Below are positions 36,133 through 36,808 of a stretch of 36,808 nt of DNA, piece by piece. A program made the translations under genes and the position numbers. The first letter of the stretch is position 1; every line of letters begins with the position of its first letter. Origin of the DNA: Kluyvera ascorbata ATCC 33433 (GTDB lineage Bacteria; Pseudomonadota; Gammaproteobacteria; Enterobacterales; Enterobacteriaceae); assembly GCF_000735365.1 (NCBI RefSeq), contig NZ_JMPL01000035.1:1-36808 (forward strand), written 5' to 3'. A model generated the notes under the pieces. It did not search any database. It was not told the DNA's origin and saw nothing but the letters and a program-made list of their open reading frames with translations.

Positions 36133-36160
36133 CAGGGAGCCTGTGTCCGCAGGCTCCCTG
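36133..36160. terminator. Hairpin between pheU and the integrase gene
   Basis: CAGGGAGCCTG and CAGGCTCCCTG form a perfect 11-bp stem with a 6-base loop between the convergent tRNA and integrase genes. The run after it (TTCTC) is only weakly U-rich. It may end pheU transcription. Confidence 0.5.
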
Positions 36161-36190
36161 TTCTCGATCACTGGCAATAATCCCAGTCAA

Positions 36191-36808
36191 TCAGTTTTGT
36201 GTCAATAGTTGTAATTCCCTTTCTACACAGAGATCTGTGTGCAGCGACAATTCTTCTTCCAGTGTTTTTCCCACAATGTCCATATTGAGTTCCACATATT
36301 CCATTGTTGTGCTTACGCTACGATGACCCAGTAAATCTTTAACCAACTGAAGATTCCTTTCCGGTGCTTTCATCAGTTCTGTAGCCAGGGTATGTCTGAA
36401 ACGGTGCGGCGAAACGGCAAAACCACATTCCTTTGACAGACGGCGAAAAAAGGAGCGGATCTTTTGATGCATCACTGTCACATCATTCCTATCAAATTTT
36501 GCCTTTTTCCCGGCAATGTAAAAACTGACATCGAAGAGGTTATCTTTTGGCCCGGCTCCAGCCTCCGTTGCCCGTGTAAGAAGAAGCTGTAGCCGCAAAC
36601 GCAGCTGCTTAACAACGGGAACGCGCCATTCCCTGTGCGTTTTACTCCCCTCAAGGCGCAGATCTATATAACCTTCTGTCAGATTGACGTCCCTGAGCTG
36701 AATATGCAGCAGTTGATTTTGCCTCATTCCCGTATATCTGAGCGTATCCAGGACGGTTATCCAGAACCAGGCCGGGTAAAGCGCACTCCGACCGCCACGT
36801 GCGAAAAT
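36191..36808 (-). CDS. Tyrosine recombinase (integrase), C-terminal part
   Basis: The frame is open to the window edge, giving 205 residues of the catalytic domain; the N-terminus lies outside. All visible catalytic positions are present: Arg in LRYTGMRQNQLL, Lys in GSKTHREW, His-x-x-Arg in HRFRHTLATEL, His in LLGHRSVSTTMEY, and the nucleophile Tyr in MEYVELN. So this half looks functional. It lies about 195 bases past the 3' end of pheU and points toward it, the common layout for an element integrated at a tRNA 3' end. The element would extend to the right of the window. Confidence 0.9.
   Translation of the reverse strand: MFARGGRSALYPAWFWITVLDTLRYTGMRQNQLLHIQLRDVNLTEGYIDLRLEGSKTHREWRVPVVKQLRLRLQLLLTRATEAGAGPKDNLFDVSFYIAGKKAKFDRNDVTVMHQKIRSFFRRLSKECGFAVSPHRFRHTLATELMKAPERNLQLVKDLLGHRSVSTTMEYVELNMDIVGKTLEEELSLHTDLCVERELQLLTQN

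Overview
The window reads as chromosomal DNA of an enterobacterium (family Enterobacteriaceae). From position 1 to about 30.4 kb the gene order follows the region around psd, frd, groE and aspA in Escherichia coli almost gene for gene: amiB-tsaE-nnr / queG / tRNA-Gly / orn / rsgA-psd-mscM / yjeM / epmA / frdABCD / gdx / ecnB / efp / epmB / yjeJ / yjeI / groES-groEL / yjeH / fxsA / aspA-dcuA / cutA-dsbD-yjdC. Two E. coli neighbours, ampC and blc, are missing between frdD and gdx. This fits a Klebsiella/Raoultella-type genome better than Escherichia, Citrobacter or Enterobacter, but the genus call is an inference.

Core region, 1 to about 31.58 kb. It holds cell-wall and tRNA-modification genes (amiB, tsaE, queG), metabolite repair (nnr), RNA and ribosome maintenance (orn, rsgA), and envelope genes (psd-mscM with a CpxR box upstream, yjeM, fxsA, dsbD). 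The whole EF-P modification set is here: efp is divergent from epmB, and epmA is divergent from frdA. Anaerobic C4-dicarboxylate metabolism is represented twice: frdABCD behind an FNR-type promoter, and aspA-dcuA behind CRP/FNR-like sites. Together these import C4-dicarboxylates, make fumarate from aspartate and respire it. The groE operon has a textbook sigma-32 promoter. gdx is preceded by two ACGR-loop hairpins, the mark of a guanidine-II riboswitch. Three REP/BIME palindromes lie between genes.

Variable region, about 30.4 to 36.8 kb. An AraC regulator is followed by a LysE-family exporter gene that has lost its middle. At about 31.56-31.62 kb the sequence changes to visibly AT-richer DNA. 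This holds a WYL-regulator fragment, a small unknown gene with an internal stop, and a minus-strand cassette that looks like a type VI secretion (T6SS) cargo module. In transcription order the cassette is: a broken PAAR gene, an intact PAAR gene, a 387-residue protein with a papain-like Gln-Cys / His / SWG signature, an intact small lipoprotein, and a second lipoprotein gene with a premature stop. I infer a toxin delivered on a PAAR tip with periplasmic lipoprotein immunity; no T6SS structural gene lies in the window. tRNA-Phe (pheU) follows, and beyond it the C-terminal half of a tyrosine recombinase that runs off the window end, so another integrated element probably continues to the right.

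Several genes carry lesions: epmB (a +1 base that extends its C-terminus through its own terminator), the LysE gene, the WYL fragment, the small unknown gene, one lipoprotein gene and one PAAR gene. All but epmB lie in the variable region.
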